From JAJKIP01 sp040509055 (GTDB lineage: Bacteria; Bacteroidota; Bacteroidia; Chitinophagales; Chitinophagaceae): 7,408 nt of DNA. This document shows, in pieces, positions 7,100-7,408 of the stretch (the first letter of the stretch is position 1; the number at the start of each line of letters is the position of its first letter). The position numbers and the translations under genes were made by a program. The notes under the pieces were generated by a model. It was not told where the DNA came from. It did no database searches and was given only the letters and a program-made list of their open reading frames with translations. The DNA is taken from NCBI GenBank assembly GCA_040509055.1, contig JBEVLT010000172.1, forward strand, positions 1 through 7,408, in the 5' to 3' direction.

Positions 7100-7408
7100 A
7101 TGTTTAAAAGAAAAGCAGGTATCCTGTTCCTATTCGTTCTTTATGCAGGCATTTTACCTGCGCAAAGCAGCCTGATCGCCAACATCCCGTCGCGGAAAAC
7201 AACCGATCTGAACGGAGCCTGGCAATATATTATCGACAGGTATGAGACGGGCTTTTACGATTACCGCTACAGGGAACGTCAACCCGCCGATAACGACGCC
7301 TACTGGAACCCTGATACCCCGGTGAACAAGACGGCCCGGAAAGAATACGGGTACAGTGATAAGTATACATTGCGTGTGCCGGGCGACTGGAATTCACAGG
7401 ACCCCGGG
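7100..7408 (+). CDS. Exported glycoside hydrolase family 2 enzyme, beta-glucuronidase/beta-galactosidase class (N-terminal 103 residues)
   Basis: GH2 enzymes remove non-reducing-end beta-linked sugars (glucuronate, galactose, mannose). Residues 1-21 are a signal peptide (MFKRKAGILFLFVLYAGILPA, cleaved before Q22), so the enzyme enters the periplasm or beyond. The mature part begins the jelly-roll sugar-binding domain of GH2: TTDLNGAWQYIIDRYETGFYDYRY at 34-57 and KYTLRVPGDWNSQDPG at 88-103, where the NG-W and VPGDWN motifs are characteristic. The text after the first motif resembles Bacteroidota proteins annotated as beta-glucuronidases. The TIM barrel with the two catalytic glutamates lies beyond the window, so substrate and activity cannot be confirmed. 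The start is the ATG at 7100, because an upstream ATG at 7092 is followed directly by TGA. It lies 80 bp after the SusD-like gene on the same strand, and is probably in the same operon behind the stem-loop. Confidence 0.85.
   Translation, partial: MFKRKAGILFLFVLYAGILPAQSSLIANIPSRKTTDLNGAWQYIIDRYETGFYDYRYRERQPADNDAYWNPDTPVNKTARKEYGYSDKYTLRVPGDWNSQDPG

Noticed and set aside
7099..7106. TATGTTTA, a near match to the -7 promoter consensus
   Set aside because: It overlaps the GH2 start codon, so it cannot drive that gene from its chosen start. It is probably a chance match.

Overview
The window looks like one end of a polysaccharide utilization locus (PUL) from a Bacteroidota bacterium. The evidence is an adjacent SusC-like/SusD-like pair, signal peptides ending in an Ala-Gln junction, start codons without a Shine-Dalgarno sequence, and promoter-like sequences of the Bacteroidota type (TTG, about 19-21 bp, TAnnTTTG-like). 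Protein style and a base composition near 50% GC suggest Chitinophagaceae or a related environmental group. That placement is an inference and has not been tested.

Layout. Positions 1-1969 (minus strand) hold the N-terminal 656 residues of a secreted or membrane-anchored sensor/regulator: a signal peptide, then a long beta-propeller of the two-component-regulator (Reg_prop) type, cut at the window edge where a Y_Y_Y domain should begin. Its only credible start is a TTG codon. Positions 1970-2348 are the divergent control region. It holds a back-to-back promoter pair, two imperfect 31-bp direct repeats (1979-2009 and 2033-2063) that each overlap one promoter, and a leader of about 250 nt with nested inverted repeats. 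Positions 2349-5360 encode a 1003-residue SusC-like TonB-dependent outer-membrane transporter. After 15 bp, positions 5376-7019 encode a 547-residue SusD-like surface glycan-binding lipoprotein. An 80-bp gap follows with a perfect 14-bp stem-loop (7038-7075). Positions 7100-7408 encode the first 103 residues of an exported family-2-type glycoside hydrolase (beta-glucuronidase/beta-galactosidase class), cut by the window end.

How the genes work together (inferred). The SusD-like lipoprotein captures an oligosaccharide at the cell surface and the SusC-like transporter imports it using TonB energy. The periplasmic propeller of the divergent regulator senses the sugar or a breakdown product, and the exported GH2 enzyme removes a beta-linked sugar residue. 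The repeats probably let one DNA-binding protein, most simply the divergent regulator, act on both promoters. The stem-loop probably lets the cell make more transporter than enzyme.

The gene content is a familiar PUL type and I see no wholly new system. The least explained parts are the shared direct-repeat operator, the non-ATG start of the regulator, and the structured susC leader.
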